Shown: one piece after another, positions 16,465 to 27,033 of the stretch | Layout: each line of letters opens with the position of its first letter | How positions within the stretch are numbered: the stretch's first letter is position 1 | NCBI RefSeq assembly: GCF_009766085.1 | Contig: NZ_LMUF01000007.1 | Coordinates: 238,405-302,404 of the forward strand | DNA: 64,000 nt | Direction: 5' to 3' | DNA from: Burkholderia sp. S171 | GTDB taxonomy: Bacteria; Pseudomonadota; Gammaproteobacteria; Burkholderiales; Burkholderiaceae | Program-made: the position numbers and the translations under genes | The notes under the pieces: model-generated | The model's database searches: none | What the model was told of the DNA's origin: nothing | Seen by the model: only the letters and a program-made list of their open reading frames with translations

Positions 16465-18435
16465 TTGACACATTCCCACGACAGCGATTCGCCCGAATCC
16501 GAGCGCCCCGTTCGTGCCGATGAAGCACATGGCCAGGCCGATGCAGGCGAACGCACACGCAACGACGAACCCGGCGAGGGCGAAGACCGTCCGCGTCGCG
16601 GCTTGCGGCGCGGGCCTCGCAGCCTGATCGCCCGCCGTCGCGCCGTCGCCAAGACGAAGGGCGCCGACGGCGCGTCGTCAGCGGCGCCGGCTGGCGTGAT
16701 CGCCGAGGCACCTCCGGATGGCGTGATCGCGGCGCAGGTGCGCATGCCGCGCAAGGATGCTGGCTCACGTGGGCCACGCAGTGGCTCGGGTGGTGCAGAC
16801 GGCGCACGGACCGGGTCCGGCGGAAAGCCCCGTGTTCCGCGTGAAGGTTCGGCTGACGGCGCTCGCGAAGGCCAGGCGCCGCGTGAAGGCGGCCGTCGCC
16901 CGGCGCGCCAGGCTCAACAACCTGGACAAGCTCAAAAGCGTGGTCGCCGCGATGACGCTGCAACACAGGCAATGCCGGCAGCAACTACAACCGCAGCAGG
17001 CAGCGAGGACGACGTTTTCGCGTATGTGACATCGCCTGCATTCGACGCCGACAACACCTCGGGCAGCGTGAACGCTCCCATGTTGCGTCGTGGCCGCCCC
17101 GTTCCTCAAAAACGTGTGCTCGAAGCGGATGACGACACGCCGAAGCTGCACAAGGTGCTGGCCGAAGCGGGCATGGGTTCGCGCCGCGACATGGAAGAAC
17201 TGATTGTCGCCGGCCGGGTATCGGTAAATGGTGAGCCGGCGCATATCGGCCAGCGCATCATGCCGACCGATCAGGTCCGCATCAACGGCAAGCCCGTCAA
17301 GCGCAAGCTCGCGAGCAAACCGCCGCGCATCCTGCTGTATCACAAACCGACGGGCGAGATCGTCAGTCACGCCGATCCGGAAGGCCGTCCTTCGGTCTTC
17401 GACAACCTCCCGCCGATGAAAACGGCCAAATGGCTTGCGGTCGGACGACTCGACTTCAACACGGAAGGGTTGTTGCTGCTGACGACATCGGGCGACCTGG
17501 CCAACCGGTTCATGCATCCGCGATACAGCGTCGAGCGTGAATACGCGGTGCGGGTCGTGGGCGAATTGTCGGAAGGTATGCGCCAGAAGTTGCTGCACGG
17601 CGTGGAGCTGGAAGACGGCCCGGCGAACTTCCTGCGTATCCGCGATGGCGGCGGCGAGGGCACGAATCATTGGTATCACGTGGCGCTGGCTGAAGGCCGG
17701 AACCGCGAAGTGCGCCGCATGTTCGAAGCGGCCGGCCTGATGGTGAGCCGTCTGATTCGTACCCGGCACGGCCCGATCGCGTTGCCGAAGGGGCTTAAGC
17801 GTGGCCGTTGGGAAGAACTCGAAGACAATGAAGTGCGTGGCCTTCTGGCATCGGTCGGACTGAAAGCGCCGGCCGAAGAGCGGGGCGCGCGCAGCGCTGC
17901 ACCGCGCATTCAGCCGGATCCGCTGCAAACCTCGATGGGCATCATCACGCGTGAGCCGGTGCTTAGTTCGCATGGCCGGTTCGCCCAGACGACGCCTACA
18001 CGCGGCGGCCCCGGTGGCTCGGGCGGTCCGGGCGGACGGCGCGGCGCACCCGGCGGTTTCGGCGGCGGTTCCGGTTCCGGCGGCGGTTACGCAGGCAACG
18101 GCGGCAGCGGCGGTGGTTATGGTGCGCGTGGCAGCAATGGCGGCCGGGAAGCAAACGGCAATCGTGCGGGCGGCGAAGCAAATGGCAACCGCGCAATGCC
18201 GCGTCCAGGCGGCTCCGCTGGCGGCCCGCGCGGCAGTCGTCCGCCCGGCTCACCTGCCATGGGTAGCGGCAATGGTGCAGGCGGACGTTCGGCAAATGGC
18301 GGCGGCAAGCGCCCCGGTCAGGGCGGCCGTCAAGGTCCGGCTGGCGCGGGTGCGCAAGGTAATGGCGGTAACGCAGGCGGCGCAGGCCGCGGCGGTGCGC
18401 GCCCGGCTCCGCGCAACCGGACGCGCGGACGCTAA
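16465..18435 (+). CDS. rluB: 23S rRNA pseudouridine synthase RluB family
   Basis: The protein has 656 residues. The start is a TTG at 16465 with GAGG six bases upstream. The N-terminal 220 residues are low-complexity, rich in Arg, Gly and Ala. The S4 RNA-binding domain lies at about 225-285 ([33 protein letters not shown]). The RsuA/RluB catalytic domain follows with the active-site aspartate in [14 protein letters not shown] and the [16 protein letters not shown] motif. The last 170 residues are Gly/Arg/Asn-rich (RGG-like). The core modifies U2605 in 23S rRNA in E. coli. The disordered RGG-like arms roughly double the usual length and probably bind RNA, which is inference. Confidence 0.9.
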   Translation: MTHSHDSDSPESERPVRADEAHGQADAGERTRNDEPGEGEDRPRRGLRRGPRSLIARRRAVAKTKGADGASSAAPAGVIAEAPPDGVIAAQVRMPRKDAGSRGPRSGSGGADGARTGSGGKPRVPREGSADGAREGQAPREGGRRPARQAQQPGQAQKRGRRDDAATQAMPAATTTAAGSEDDVFAYVTSPAFDADNTSGSVNAPMLRRGRPVPQKRVLEADDDTPKLHKVLAEAGMGSRRDMEELIVAGRVSVNGEPAHIGQRIMPTDQVRINGKPVKRKLASKPPRILLYHKPTGEIVSHADPEGRPSVFDNLPPMKTAKWLAVGRLDFNTEGLLLLTTSGDLANRFMHPRYSVEREYAVRVVGELSEGMRQKLLHGVELEDGPANFLRIRDGGGEGTNHWYHVALAEGRNREVRRMFEAAGLMVSRLIRTRHGPIALPKGLKRGRWEELEDNEVRGLLASVGLKAPAEERGARSAAPRIQPDPLQTSMGIITREPVLSSHGRFAQTTPTRGGPGGSGGPGGRRGAPGGFGGGSGSGGGYAGNGGSGGGYGARGSNGGREANGNRAGGEANGNRAMPRPGGSAGGPRGSRPPGSPAMGSGNGAGGRSANGGGKRPGQGGRQGPAGAGAQGNGGNAGGAGRGGARPAPRNRTRGR

Positions 18436-18653
18436 AGGTCAGGTGGCGCGCCTGACACGAGCGCTAGCGTGTTCGAAAAGGCGCGACACGCGACTCGGAC
18501 GGAGTGGCGGGCATGCGGACAGTCGCATTGCTCGCTTGTCCATAAAATTCAGCACGATGACTTTAGCCTCGGGAAACTCCGACAAAAACGTGATGAATGC
18601 TTTCGATTTGCCTTGTAAATGGCCGTCAAATGGCTATATACAGGGCGCATTGG

Positions 18654-18682
18654 TTGCGTTTATCCCGAAAAATGGCTAAAAT
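18654..18682 (+). promoter_or_regulatory. Candidate promoter of the rimP-nusA-infB operon
   Basis: TTGCGT (18654-18659) and TAAAAT (18677-18682) are spaced by 17 bp. The predicted start of transcription near 18689 leaves a leader of about 180 nt before the rimP GTG, containing the terminator-like hairpin at 18743. Confidence 0.55.
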
Positions 18683-18742
18683 CACGAAGTCGCTGGGCAT
18701 GGTGTTTGTTTCGCCGCCCGGATGTGATCTCGGTACAGAAGG

Positions 18743-18767
18743 ATGGGCGTTGCGCCCATTTTTTTTT
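18743..18767 (+). terminator. Attenuator-like terminator in the rimP leader
   Basis: ATGGGCG and CGCCCAT form a seven-base stem with a TTG loop, followed directly by nine T residues. It lies between the operon promoter candidate and the rimP start, so it should act inside the leader. Leader terminators upstream of rimP are known (the rimP-leader attenuator group), and NusA, encoded downstream, influences such sites. Autoregulation is the likely role. Confidence 0.75.
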
Positions 18768-18870
18768 GGCCGTTCGGTTCAGCATCTTGGGGCAACGAAA
18801 GTGCGCCAGCTCAAGGCGCGGTCCGCAGGTGTTCGGCGTGGAGCGCGCGAACATCTTGGAGTCTTTCACT

Positions 18871-19332
18871 GTGCAACTGACGGAAATCATCGAAACCACG
18901 GTCTCGGGCCTGGGCTACGAACTTGTCGATATCGAGCGCGCGGGGGGCGGTTTGCTGCGTATCTCCATCGACCAGCCCGCCGGCATCGCGATCGAAGACT
19001 GTGAGAAAGTCACACGTCAGCTTCAGTATCTGTTCGAAGTCGAGAATATCGATTACTCACGGCTCGAAGTCGGGTCGCCGGGTCTCGATCGTCCGCTCAA
19101 GAAATTGGCGGATTTCGAACGCTTCGCAGGCAGCGAAGTCACTATCACATTGAAGAAGCCGCTGGACGGGCGCAAGTCGTACCGTGGCATCCTGCATGCC
19201 CCGGACGGCGAGTCGATCGGTTTGGAATTCGAAGGGAAGGACGGCGGCGCTGCGATGCTCGATTTCACGCTCGCAGACCTCGATAAAGCACGTCTCGTCC
19301 CCAAAGTTGACTTTAGGAGCCGCAAACAATGA
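18871..19332 (+). CDS. rimP: Ribosome maturation factor RimP
   Basis: The protein has 153 residues, the usual length, from a GTG at 18871 with TTGGAG nine bases upstream. The frame is open 84 codons further upstream, but that part covers the leader hairpin and is not conserved in type. Motifs include [36 protein letters not shown] and [18 protein letters not shown]. RimP acts in 30S subunit maturation. The stop overlaps the nusA start (ATGA), typical of translational coupling. Confidence 0.95.
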   Translation: MQLTEIIETTVSGLGYELVDIERAGGGLLRISIDQPAGIAIEDCEKVTRQLQYLFEVENIDYSRLEVGSPGLDRPLKKLADFERFAGSEVTITLKKPLDGRKSYRGILHAPDGESIGLEFEGKDGGAAMLDFTLADLDKARLVPKVDFRSRKQ

Positions 19333-20804
19333 GTCGCGAAGTTTTGATGCTGGCGGATGCGCTGGCGCGCGAGAAGAACGTCAACAAGGACGTGGTGTAC
19401 GCAGCGCTCGAAGCAGCGCTTGCTTCGGCAACGAAGAAGCTGTTCGAGGAAGACGTGGACATCCGCGTGGCAATCGATCGTGAAAGCGGCGAGCACGAAA
19501 CCTTCCGTCGCTGGAAAGTGGTGCCGGACGAAGCCGGCCTGCAGGAACCTGACCAGGAAATCCTGCTGTTCGAAGCGAAGGAAGATAAGCCCGACGCGCA
19601 AATCGATGAATACATCGAGCAGCCCATTCCGTCCATCGAGTTCGGCCGGATTGGTGCGCAGGCTGCCAAGCAAGTGATTCTTCAGAAGGTTCGCGACGCT
19701 GAGCGCGAGCAGATCCTGAACGACTTCCTGGAACGCGGCGAAAAGATCATGACCGGCGCGGTAAAGCGTCTGGACAAGGGCAATTTCATCGTTGAATCGG
19801 GTCGTGTGGAAGCGCTGTTGCGCCGCGACCAGCTGATTCCGAAGGAAAACCTGCGGGTCGGTGACCGGGTTCGCGCTTACATCGCGAAGGTTGACCGTAC
19901 GGCACGTGGTCCGCAGATCGAACTCTCGCGCACGGCGCCTGAGTTCCTAATGAAGCTGTTTGAAATGGAAGTGCCGGAAATCGAGCAGGGCCTGCTCGAA
20001 ATCAAGGCGGCCGCGCGCGATCCTGGCGTGCGTGCGAAAATCGGGGTGATTGCTTACGACAAGCGCATTGACCCAATTGGTACTTGCGTCGGGATTCGCG
20101 GTTCGCGGGTCCAGGCGGTGCGAAATGAGCTCGGTGGCGAGAACGTCGACATCGTGCTATGGTCAGAGGACCCCGCTCAGTTCGTGATCGGCGCGCTCGC
20201 GCCGGCTGCCGTACAGTCGATCGTCGTCGATGAAGAGAAACACTCCATGGACGTCGTCGTTGACGAGAACGAACTGGCGGTCGCCATCGGCCGTAGCGGC
20301 CAGAACGTGCGTCTTGCCAGCGAATTGACCGGCTGGCAGATCAACATCATGACGCCGGACGAGTCCGCGCTGAAGCAGAACGAAGAGCGTGGCACGTTGC
20401 GCAGCCTGTTTATGGCGCGGCTCGACGTTGATGAAGAAGTGGCTGACATTCTCATCGACGAAGGCTTTACCAGCCTCGAAGAGATCGCGTACGTGCCGCT
20501 CAACGAAATGCTCGAAATCGAAGCCTTCGACGAAGATACCGTTCACGAATTGCGAAACCGCTCTCGTGATGCGCTTCTGACGATGGCGATAGCGAATGAA
20601 GAGAAGGTCGAGGGTGTGGCGCTCGACCTGAAGAGCCTCGAAGGTATGACCGACGAGTTGTACGCGAAGCTCGAAGAACATCAAATCCGGACACGCGACG
20701 ATCTCGCGGAGCTGGCTGTGGATGAACTGGTCGAGATGACCAGTATTGAAGAGGATGCCGCTAAGGCGTTGATCATGAAAGCACGTGAACACTGGTTCCA
20801 GTGA
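19329..20804 (+). CDS. nusA: Transcription termination/antitermination protein NusA
   Basis: The protein has 491 residues. Order: N-terminal RNA-polymerase-binding domain (1-130), S1 domain (about 135-200, ending [12 protein letters not shown]), two KH domains ([20 protein letters not shown] and [16 protein letters not shown]), and two C-terminal acidic repeat domains (about 360-490). NusA binds RNA polymerase and governs pausing, termination and antitermination. AGGAG lies ten bases before the ATG. It is the second gene of the rimP-nusA-infB operon. All key features are present. Confidence 0.97.
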   Translation: MSREVLMLADALAREKNVNKDVVYAALEAALASATKKLFEEDVDIRVAIDRESGEHETFRRWKVVPDEAGLQEPDQEILLFEAKEDKPDAQIDEYIEQPIPSIEFGRIGAQAAKQVILQKVRDAEREQILNDFLERGEKIMTGAVKRLDKGNFIVESGRVEALLRRDQLIPKENLRVGDRVRAYIAKVDRTARGPQIELSRTAPEFLMKLFEMEVPEIEQGLLEIKAAARDPGVRAKIGVIAYDKRIDPIGTCVGIRGSRVQAVRNELGGENVDIVLWSEDPAQFVIGALAPAAVQSIVVDEEKHSMDVVVDENELAVAIGRSGQNVRLASELTGWQINIMTPDESALKQNEERGTLRSLFMARLDVDEEVADILIDEGFTSLEEIAYVPLNEMLEIEAFDEDTVHELRNRSRDALLTMAIANEEKVEGVALDLKSLEGMTDELYAKLEEHQIRTRDDLAELAVDELVEMTSIEEDAAKALIMKAREHWFQ

Positions 20805-20897
20805 GAAATGACCATGGCGCACTGACATATCGCGGCCGTTAGGCCGCATGACCCCGATCAAACAGCAGGGAATTTGTCCTTGCATCAAGAGGAATGA

Positions 20898-23897
20898 ATG
20901 GCGAGTAACAACGTAGCCCAATTTGCCGCGGAACTCAAAATGCCTGCGGGCGTCCTGCTCGAGCAGTTGCAGGCGGCTGGCGTCACGAAAGCGAGCGAGG
21001 ATGACGATTTGTCCGAGACGGACAAGTCGCGCCTGCTCGAACACTTGCGGAAGTCCCACGGTTCCGCCGATGCCGACAAACGCAAGATCACTTTGACCCG
21101 CCGGCATACGTCGGAAATCAAACAGTCCGACTCTACGGGTAAAGCTCGCACCATTCAGGTCGAGGTCCGCAAGAAGCGCGTGTTTGTGCAGCGCGATCAG
21201 AGCGGTGTTGAACAGGTCGTTGAAGGTGCGAACCACGTCGAAGAAGACGAAGTGGACGAAGCCGAATTGCAGCGTCGCGACGAAGAGGCGCGTCACGCGG
21301 CCGAATTGCTCGAGAAAGAAGCGCTGGAGTTGAAGGAACGCCAGGAACGCTTCGAACGCGAAGAGGCTGAGCGGGTCGCGCATGAAGCGGCTGCTGAAGC
21401 CGAGCGTCGCCGTGCCGAGGAAGAAGAGGCGAAGCGTGCTGCCGCTCAGGCGGAAGCCGCGGAAATCTCGCGTGCTGCGTCTACGGCGCGCAAGGATTCC
21501 CGCGCGGAGTCGAAGACGGAACACGTCGCTGACGAACCGGTGAAGGCGGAAGTTGCCGCACCGCAGGTCGACGAGAAAGCCGCCGCCGAGCGTGCCGCTC
21601 AACGCGAAGCTGCGAAGAAGGCGGAAGACGCCGCTCGCGCTGCGACTGAAAAGGCGCGTGCCGAGCATGACCAGATCGCGAAGCGCCGTGCAGCGGCTGA
21701 AGCCGAAGCGCGTGCTATCCGCGAAATGATGAATACGCCGCGTAAGGCTCAACAGGCGAAACCGCCTGAGCCGTCGCCTGCCGCCGTGGCTGCTGCCGCG
21801 GCAGCGGTTGTCGCCGCCAAGGTGGCCGAAGGCGCGAAGGCTGCGGAAGCCAAGGGTACGTTGCACAAGCCAGCACGGCCGGAAGGCTCGGCACCTGCCC
21901 GTCCGGCAGTCGCGAAGAAGCCGGCTGCAGGCGCACCGGCGGCGACCACACCGTCGTTGGGACCGGACAAGAAGAAGGCCGGTGGCAAGAGCAGCTGGCA
22001 GGACGATGCAGCCAAGCGCCGCGGTATCAAGACGCGTGGCGACACCAGCGGTGGCGTAGATCGCGGCTGGCGCGGCGGCCCGAAGGGTCGTGGCAAGCAT
22101 CAGGATCAGACGAACTTCCAGGCGCCGACGGAACCTGTGGTGCGGGAAGTGCATGTGCCGGAAACCGTGTCGGTGGCGGATCTGGCGCACAAGATGTCGG
22201 TGAAGGCTTCGGAAGTCATCAAGGTGATGATGAAGCTGGGCCAGATGGTCACGATCAACCAGGTGCTGGACCAGGAAACGGCGATGATTGTCGTCGAAGA
22301 ACTGGGTCACAGCGCGGTTGCGGCCAAGCTGGACGATCCGGAAGCCATGCTGGTCGAAGGTGAAACGCAGGAAGAAGTGGGCGAACGCCTGCCGCGTCCT
22401 CCGGTTGTCACGGTCATGGGTCACGTCGACCACGGCAAGACCTCGCTGCTCGATTACATTCGCCGCGCGAAGGTCGCGTCGGGCGAAGCGGGCGGGATTA
22501 CGCAGCACATTGGTGCATACCACGTGGAAACGCCGCGCGGCGTGATTACGTTCCTGGACACGCCGGGTCACGAGGCCTTCACGGCCATGCGTGCTCGCGG
22601 TGCAAAGGCAACGGACATCGTGATTCTGGTGGTCGCAGCGGACGACGGCGTGATGCCGCAAACGAAGGAAGCCATCGCTCACGCGAAGGCGGGTGGCGTG
22701 CCTATCGTCGTGGCGATCAACAAGATCGACAAGCCGGGTGCCGCTCCTGAGCGCGTGAAGCAGGAACTCGTGGCCGAAGGCGTCGTGCCGGAAGAGTACG
22801 GTGGTGATTCGCCGTTCATCGAAGTGTCGGCGAAGACGGGTGTTGGCATCGAAAGCTTGCTGGAAAACCTGTTGCTGCAAGCGGAAGTGATGGAGCTGAA
22901 GGCGCCTGTCGATGCACCTGCCAAGGGTCTTGTGATTGAAGCGAAACTCGACAAGGGCAAGGGTCCGGTTGCGACCATCCTGGTGACGTCGGGCACGTTG
23001 AATCGTGGTGACATTGTGCTGGCGGGTTCGGCTTTTGGTCGCGTCCGGGCCATGCTCGACGAAACCGGCAAGCCGATCAAGTCGGCGGGTCCGTCGATTC
23101 CGGTCGAGATCCAAGGTTTGTCGGAAGTGCCGGGTGCGGGCGAAGAAGTCATGGTCCTGCCGGACGAACGCAAGGCGCGTGAAATCGCCCTGTTCCGTCA
23201 AGGCAAGTTCCGCGACGTCAAGCTGGCCAAGCAGCAGGCAGCCAAGCTCGAAAACATGCTCGAGTCCATGACGGAAGGCAACGTGCAGAACCTGCCGTTG
23301 ATCGTCAAGGCCGACGTGCAAGGTTCGCAGGAAGCGCTGGTGCAGTCGCTTATCAAGCTGTCGACCAACGAAGTGCGTGTGCAGATCGTGCACAGCGCGG
23401 TCGGTGCGATCAGCGAGTCGGACGTCAACCTGGCAACGGCGTCGAAGGCGGTCATCATCGGCTTCAACACACGTGCCGACGCTCAGGCGCGCAAGGTGGC
23501 GGAGTCGAATGGTATCGACATTCGTTACTACAACATCATCTATGACGCTGTAGATGAAGTTAAGGCGGCCATGTCCGGCATGCTGGCGCCGGAGAAGCGC
23601 GAAGTGATCACGGGTATGGTGGAAGTGCGCCAGATCATCCGTGTACCGAAGATCGGCGCGATCGCGGGTTGTATGGTCACCGACGGCGTCGTCAAGCGGA
23701 ACTCGATGGTGCGTGTGTTGCGCAACAACGTGGTCGTTCACACGGGCGAAATCGATTCGCTCAAGCGCTTCAAGGACGACGCGAAGGAAGTGCGTCAGGG
23801 CTTCGAGTGCGGTATGTCGCTGAAGAATTACAACGACATGGTGGAAGGCGACCAGTTCGAGATCTTCGAAGTCACCGAAGTCGCGCGTACGCTATAA
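20898..23897 (+). CDS. infB: Translation initiation factor IF-2
   Basis: The protein has 999 residues. An N-terminal IF-2 domain (1-50) is followed by a long charged Ala/Glu/Lys/Arg-rich region (about 80-410). The second N-terminal-type domain follows ([20 protein letters not shown]). The GTPase domain has G1 GHVDHGKT, G3 DTPGHEAF and G4 NKID. Domains II-IV end at [18 protein letters not shown]-2 places initiator tRNA on the 30S subunit. Shorter IF-2 forms may arise from internal starts in the charged region, as in E. coli; this cannot be read here. AGAGGA lies just before the ATG. Confidence 0.97.
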   Translation: MASNNVAQFAAELKMPAGVLLEQLQAAGVTKASEDDDLSETDKSRLLEHLRKSHGSADADKRKITLTRRHTSEIKQSDSTGKARTIQVEVRKKRVFVQRDQSGVEQVVEGANHVEEDEVDEAELQRRDEEARHAAELLEKEALELKERQERFEREEAERVAHEAAAEAERRRAEEEEAKRAAAQAEAAEISRAASTARKDSRAESKTEHVADEPVKAEVAAPQVDEKAAAERAAQREAAKKAEDAARAATEKARAEHDQIAKRRAAAEAEARAIREMMNTPRKAQQAKPPEPSPAAVAAAAAAVVAAKVAEGAKAAEAKGTLHKPARPEGSAPARPAVAKKPAAGAPAATTPSLGPDKKKAGGKSSWQDDAAKRRGIKTRGDTSGGVDRGWRGGPKGRGKHQDQTNFQAPTEPVVREVHVPETVSVADLAHKMSVKASEVIKVMMKLGQMVTINQVLDQETAMIVVEELGHSAVAAKLDDPEAMLVEGETQEEVGERLPRPPVVTVMGHVDHGKTSLLDYIRRAKVASGEAGGITQHIGAYHVETPRGVITFLDTPGHEAFTAMRARGAKATDIVILVVAADDGVMPQTKEAIAHAKAGGVPIVVAINKIDKPGAAPERVKQELVAEGVVPEEYGGDSPFIEVSAKTGVGIESLLENLLLQAEVMELKAPVDAPAKGLVIEAKLDKGKGPVATILVTSGTLNRGDIVLAGSAFGRVRAMLDETGKPIKSAGPSIPVEIQGLSEVPGAGEEVMVLPDERKAREIALFRQGKFRDVKLAKQQAAKLENMLESMTEGNVQNLPLIVKADVQGSQEALVQSLIKLSTNEVRVQIVHSAVGAISESDVNLATASKAVIIGFNTRADAQARKVAESNGIDIRYYNIIYDAVDEVKAAMSGMLAPEKREVITGMVEVRQIIRVPKIGAIAGCMVTDGVVKRNSMVRVLRNNVVVHTGEIDSLKRFKDDAKEVRQGFECGMSLKNYNDMVEGDQFEIFEVTEVARTL

Positions 23898-23918
23898 AAG
23901 ATTCACCGCTGGACTCGA

Positions 23919-23954
23919 GGGCGGAGGGGGCTTCACGCCCGCTCCGCCCTTTTT
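23919..23954 (+). terminator. Intercistronic terminator between infB and rbfA
   Basis: GGGCGGAG (23919-23926) and CTCCGCCC (23942-23949) form an eight-base stem followed by five T residues. It lies 22 bases after the infB stop and 40 bases before rbfA, so it can lower expression of rbfA and truB relative to infB. Confidence 0.75.
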
Positions 23955-23993
23955 ATTTGCGGCGTCCGGCGCATACAAATTTACGGAAACATC

Positions 23994-24437
23994 ATGGCCA
24001 AGAAACGTACTTCCCCCAACCGCAATGTGCAGATCGCGGATCAGATCCAGCGCGACCTCTCCGCACTGGTGCGCGATGTCAAAGATCCGCGCATTGGAAT
24101 GGTGACGTTTCAGAGCGTTGAACTGACGCCTGATTACGCTCATGCAAAGGTGTATTTCACGACGCTGACCGGTGACCCGAAGGAAACGGAAGCCGGGTTG
24201 AATCACGCGGCTGGGCATTTGCACAACCTGCTGTTCAAGCGCCTGCATATCCATACCGTGCCGACGCTGCATTTCCACTACGACCAGACCGTGGTGCGGG
24301 CGGTGGAAATGTCGAAGTTGATCGATGAAGCGAATTCCACGCGCGCGAAAGACGACGACGTAGAAGAAACCAAAGCCGACGACGTGGAAGAAGACAAAGA
24401 CGACAACGAAGACAAAGCCGACGAGAAGGGCGCCTGA
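23994..24437 (+). CDS. rbfA: Ribosome-binding factor A
   Basis: The protein has 147 residues. Residues 1-115 are the KH-like RbfA fold ([68 protein letters not shown]). RbfA is a cold-shock 30S maturation factor. The last 30 residues are an acidic Asp/Glu/Lys tail ([20 protein letters not shown]) beyond the usual length. truB follows after three bases, so the two are probably translationally coupled. Confidence 0.95.
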   Translation: MAKKRTSPNRNVQIADQIQRDLSALVRDVKDPRIGMVTFQSVELTPDYAHAKVYFTTLTGDPKETEAGLNHAAGHLHNLLFKRLHIHTVPTLHFHYDQTVVRAVEMSKLIDEANSTRAKDDDVEETKADDVEEDKDDNEDKADEKGA

Positions 24438-24440
24438 TCG

Positions 24441-25370
24441 ATGAATGGTTCTACCCGCCCGAAGATTCCGCGTCGTCTGCTGGATGGCGTGTTGCTGCTC
24501 GACAAGCCGCTCGGACTATCGAGCAACGACGCGCTGATTCGTGCCAAGAAAATCTATCTCGCGAAGAAGGCCGGGCATACCGGCACGCTTGATCCGCTCG
24601 CGACGGGTCTGCTGCCGTTGTGTTTTGGCGAAGCGACCAAGTTTTCGCAGGATCTGCTCGAAGCCGATAAAACCTACGAATCGACCATGCGTCTCGGCGT
24701 GCGTACAACCACTGGGGATGCCGAAGGCGAAGCACTGCAAACGCGTGATGTGACCTGTGACGAAGCCGCTATTCACGCGGCCATGGCTCGCTTCCGTGGC
24801 GAGATCGCGCAAGTTCCGCCGATGTATTCCGCACTCAAGCGCGACGGCAAGCCGTTGTACGAGTATGCGCGGGCCGGACAGACGGTCGAGCGCGAAGCGC
24901 GCAACGTGACTATTCACGCGCTCGATTTGATTGCATGTGCGTTGCCGGATGTGACGTTTCGCGTGACGTGCAGCAAAGGCACTTACGTGCGGACGCTGGC
25001 CGAGGATATCGGCGAGATGCTGGGGTGCGGCGCGCATCTGGTTGCGCTACGGCGCACGGGTGTGGGCGCGTTGACACTTGAACACGCGGTGACGCTCGAC
25101 GCGCTTGCAGAAGCTTCGCCAGCAGAGCGCGATGGCTGGCTGCAACCGGTGGATGCGTTGTTGTCCACGTTTCCGGCGGTTCACCTCGACGCTGATGCAA
25201 CGCGTCGTTTCCAGCAAGGACAGCGGCTCAAGCTATCGGACATTGAAAACGCGCCGGCTGAGGCCGACCGCGTGCGTGTCTATTCTCGCGATGACCAGCG
25301 TTTGCTCGGCGTCGCGCGAGCAGGTGAGGGCGTGTTGGCGCCGGAGCGGCTGGTGGTATCGGTGGCTTGA
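24441..25370 (+). CDS. truB: tRNA pseudouridine(55) synthase TruB
   Basis: The protein has 309 residues, the usual length. Motifs: GVLLLDKPLGLSSNDALI, KKAGHTGTLDPLATGLLPLC with the catalytic aspartate, QVPPMYSALKRDGKPLYEYA, and FRVTCSKGTYVRTLAEDIGE. A C-terminal PUA-like part ends at PERLVVSVA. It makes pseudouridine 55 in the T loop of tRNAs. It is the last gene of the rimP operon, with a bidirectional terminator 20 bases downstream. Confidence 0.96.
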   Translation: MNGSTRPKIPRRLLDGVLLLDKPLGLSSNDALIRAKKIYLAKKAGHTGTLDPLATGLLPLCFGEATKFSQDLLEADKTYESTMRLGVRTTTGDAEGEALQTRDVTCDEAAIHAAMARFRGEIAQVPPMYSALKRDGKPLYEYARAGQTVEREARNVTIHALDLIACALPDVTFRVTCSKGTYVRTLAEDIGEMLGCGAHLVALRRTGVGALTLEHAVTLDALAEASPAERDGWLQPVDALLSTFPAVHLDADATRRFQQGQRLKLSDIENAPAEADRVRVYSRDDQRLLGVARAGEGVLAPERLVVSVA

Positions 25371-25389
25371 AGATCGGCCAGTGCAATGC

Positions 25390-25425
25390 AAAAAAAACGC
25401 CACGAAATTTCGTGGCGTTTTTCTT
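25390..25425. terminator. Bidirectional terminator between truB and emrB
   Basis: ACGCCACGAAA and TTTCGTGGCGT form a perfect 11-base inverted repeat flanked by A8 on the left and T5 on the right, so it works for both convergent operons. Confidence 0.93.
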
Positions 25426-25442
25426 TGCAGATCAAACAAGCT

Positions 25443-27002
25443 TCAATGCGCCGCCGAAGCCGCGGCCGCTGAATCTCCACCGCCGGATCTCTCCGGTTTG
25501 GTGATCCAGATCAACGCGATCAGCGCGACGAATATTCCCGCCGATATATAGAACAGATCGTTCACGCCCAACTGCGCGGCCTGCTGCGTGGCCATGCTGT
25601 TGAAGAGCCCGTAACCCTGCGACTGGCTGAAGCCGGCCGCACCGAACTGCTGCATGGAAGCAGTGAAGTTCGGGTTGTACAAATTTGCCTGCTCAACGAG
25701 TTGCGCGTGATGAATATTCGACCGATGGTCCCATGCCGTCGAAAAAATCGATGTGCCAATACCGCCGCACATGATCCGCACGAAGTTCGACAAGCCTGAT
25801 GCCGCCGGAATCCGGCTTCCCGGCAACCCGGACAACGTGATCGATACGAGCGGGATGAAAAATCCAGCCATGCCGATGCCCTGGATCACGGTGGGCAGCA
25901 TCAGCGAGAAGGTATCGACGCCGGTCGTATAGCGTGAACGCATCCAGAACACGAGTGCGAAGACGAGGAACGCGACGGTTGCGATCTTTCGCGGATCGAT
26001 GCGCGGCAGGAACTTGCCGACCACTGGCGAGAGCAGGACCGCAAACAGTCCGACTGGCGCGAGCACGAGGCCGGCGTTGGTCGCGGTGTAGCCAATATCC
26101 GTCTGCAACCACAGCGGCAGCAGCACGAGATTGCCGAAGTAAAGTCCATAGCCGATGGCGAGCGCAATCGTCCCGCCGGTGAAGTTGCGCAGCTTGAAGA
26201 GTGACAGGTCGACGACCGGATGTTCCGCCGTCAATTCCCACACGATGAAAAACGCCAGCGAGATCACGGCGATCAGCGTCAGCACCACAATGGTGGTGGA
26301 GTTGAACCAATCGAGATCCTTGCCCTTGTCGAGCATGATCTGCAGCGAGCCGACCCACAACACGAGCAGACTGAGACCCACGGTATCGATAGGCGCCTTG
26401 CGGATGACCGAATCGCGGTCGCGGAAGATCATGAACGTCGCAATGGCCGCAACGAATCCCACCGGAATGTTGACGTAGAAAATCCACGGCCAGGAGATGT
26501 TGTCCGAAATCCAGCCGCCCAGGATTGGCCCGGCGACGGGCGCGATCAGCGTGGTCATCGACCACATGGAAAGTGCCATGGGCGCTTTCGCTCTCGGATA
26601 ACTCGCGAGCAGCAAGGTCTGCGAGAGCGGAATCATCGGACCGGCAACCGCGCCTTGCAATACGCGCGCAGCGAGCAAAAAGGGCAGCGTAGGCGCAAGT
26701 CCGCACAACCACGAAGCGATCACGAACAGCACGATCGACGTCATGAACAGGCGCACCTGTCCGAAGCGCTGCGTCAGCCAGCCGGTCAGCGGCACCGAGA
26801 TTGCATTGGCGACCGCAAACGACGTGATCACCCACGTGCCCTGATCCGACGATACCCCGAGGTCACCGGAGATCGACGGAATGGACACGTTGGCAATCGA
26901 CGTATCGAGCACGTTCATGAACACCGCGAGCGACACCGCGATCGTACCGATCACGAGTTTCGCACCCTCTAGCGGCGGATGAGCGGCGTTTGGTTGAGAC
27001 AT
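25443..27002 (-). CDS. emrB: DHA2-family multidrug efflux permease (EmrB/QacA type)
   Basis: The protein has 519 residues with about 14 membrane segments. Typical motifs are VFMNVLDTSIANVSIPSISG in the first helix, QGTWVITSFAVANAISVPLT, GWLTQRFGQVRLF (motif A) and APVAGPILGGWISD (motif C), then WPWIFYVNIPVG. It exports hydrophobic compounds by proton antiport. It is the last gene of the marR-channel-emrA-emrB operon, 31 bases after emrA. The C-terminus is short and Ser/Ala-rich. The substrate is unknown. Confidence 0.94.
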   Translation of the reverse strand: MSQPNAAHPPLEGAKLVIGTIAVSLAVFMNVLDTSIANVSIPSISGDLGVSSDQGTWVITSFAVANAISVPLTGWLTQRFGQVRLFMTSIVLFVIASWLCGLAPTLPFLLAARVLQGAVAGPMIPLSQTLLLASYPRAKAPMALSMWSMTTLIAPVAGPILGGWISDNISWPWIFYVNIPVGFVAAIATFMIFRDRDSVIRKAPIDTVGLSLLVLWVGSLQIMLDKGKDLDWFNSTTIVVLTLIAVISLAFFIVWELTAEHPVVDLSLFKLRNFTGGTIALAIGYGLYFGNLVLLPLWLQTDIGYTATNAGLVLAPVGLFAVLLSPVVGKFLPRIDPRKIATVAFLVFALVFWMRSRYTTGVDTFSLMLPTVIQGIGMAGFFIPLVSITLSGLPGSRIPAASGLSNFVRIMCGGIGTSIFSTAWDHRSNIHHAQLVEQANLYNPNFTASMQQFGAAGFSQSQGYGLFNSMATQQAAQLGVNDLFYISAGIFVALIALIWITKPERSGGGDSAAAASAAH

Positions 27003-27033
27003 ATAACAGTTCCGGGAAAACGTGTGCGAGCGC

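Noticed and set aside
20163..23741. 1192-codon open frame antisense to nusA and infB
   Set aside because: It mirrors the codon bias of highly expressed GC-rich genes; the product is rich in His, Arg and Asp without a fold, and has no ribosome site. nusA and infB explain the DNA.
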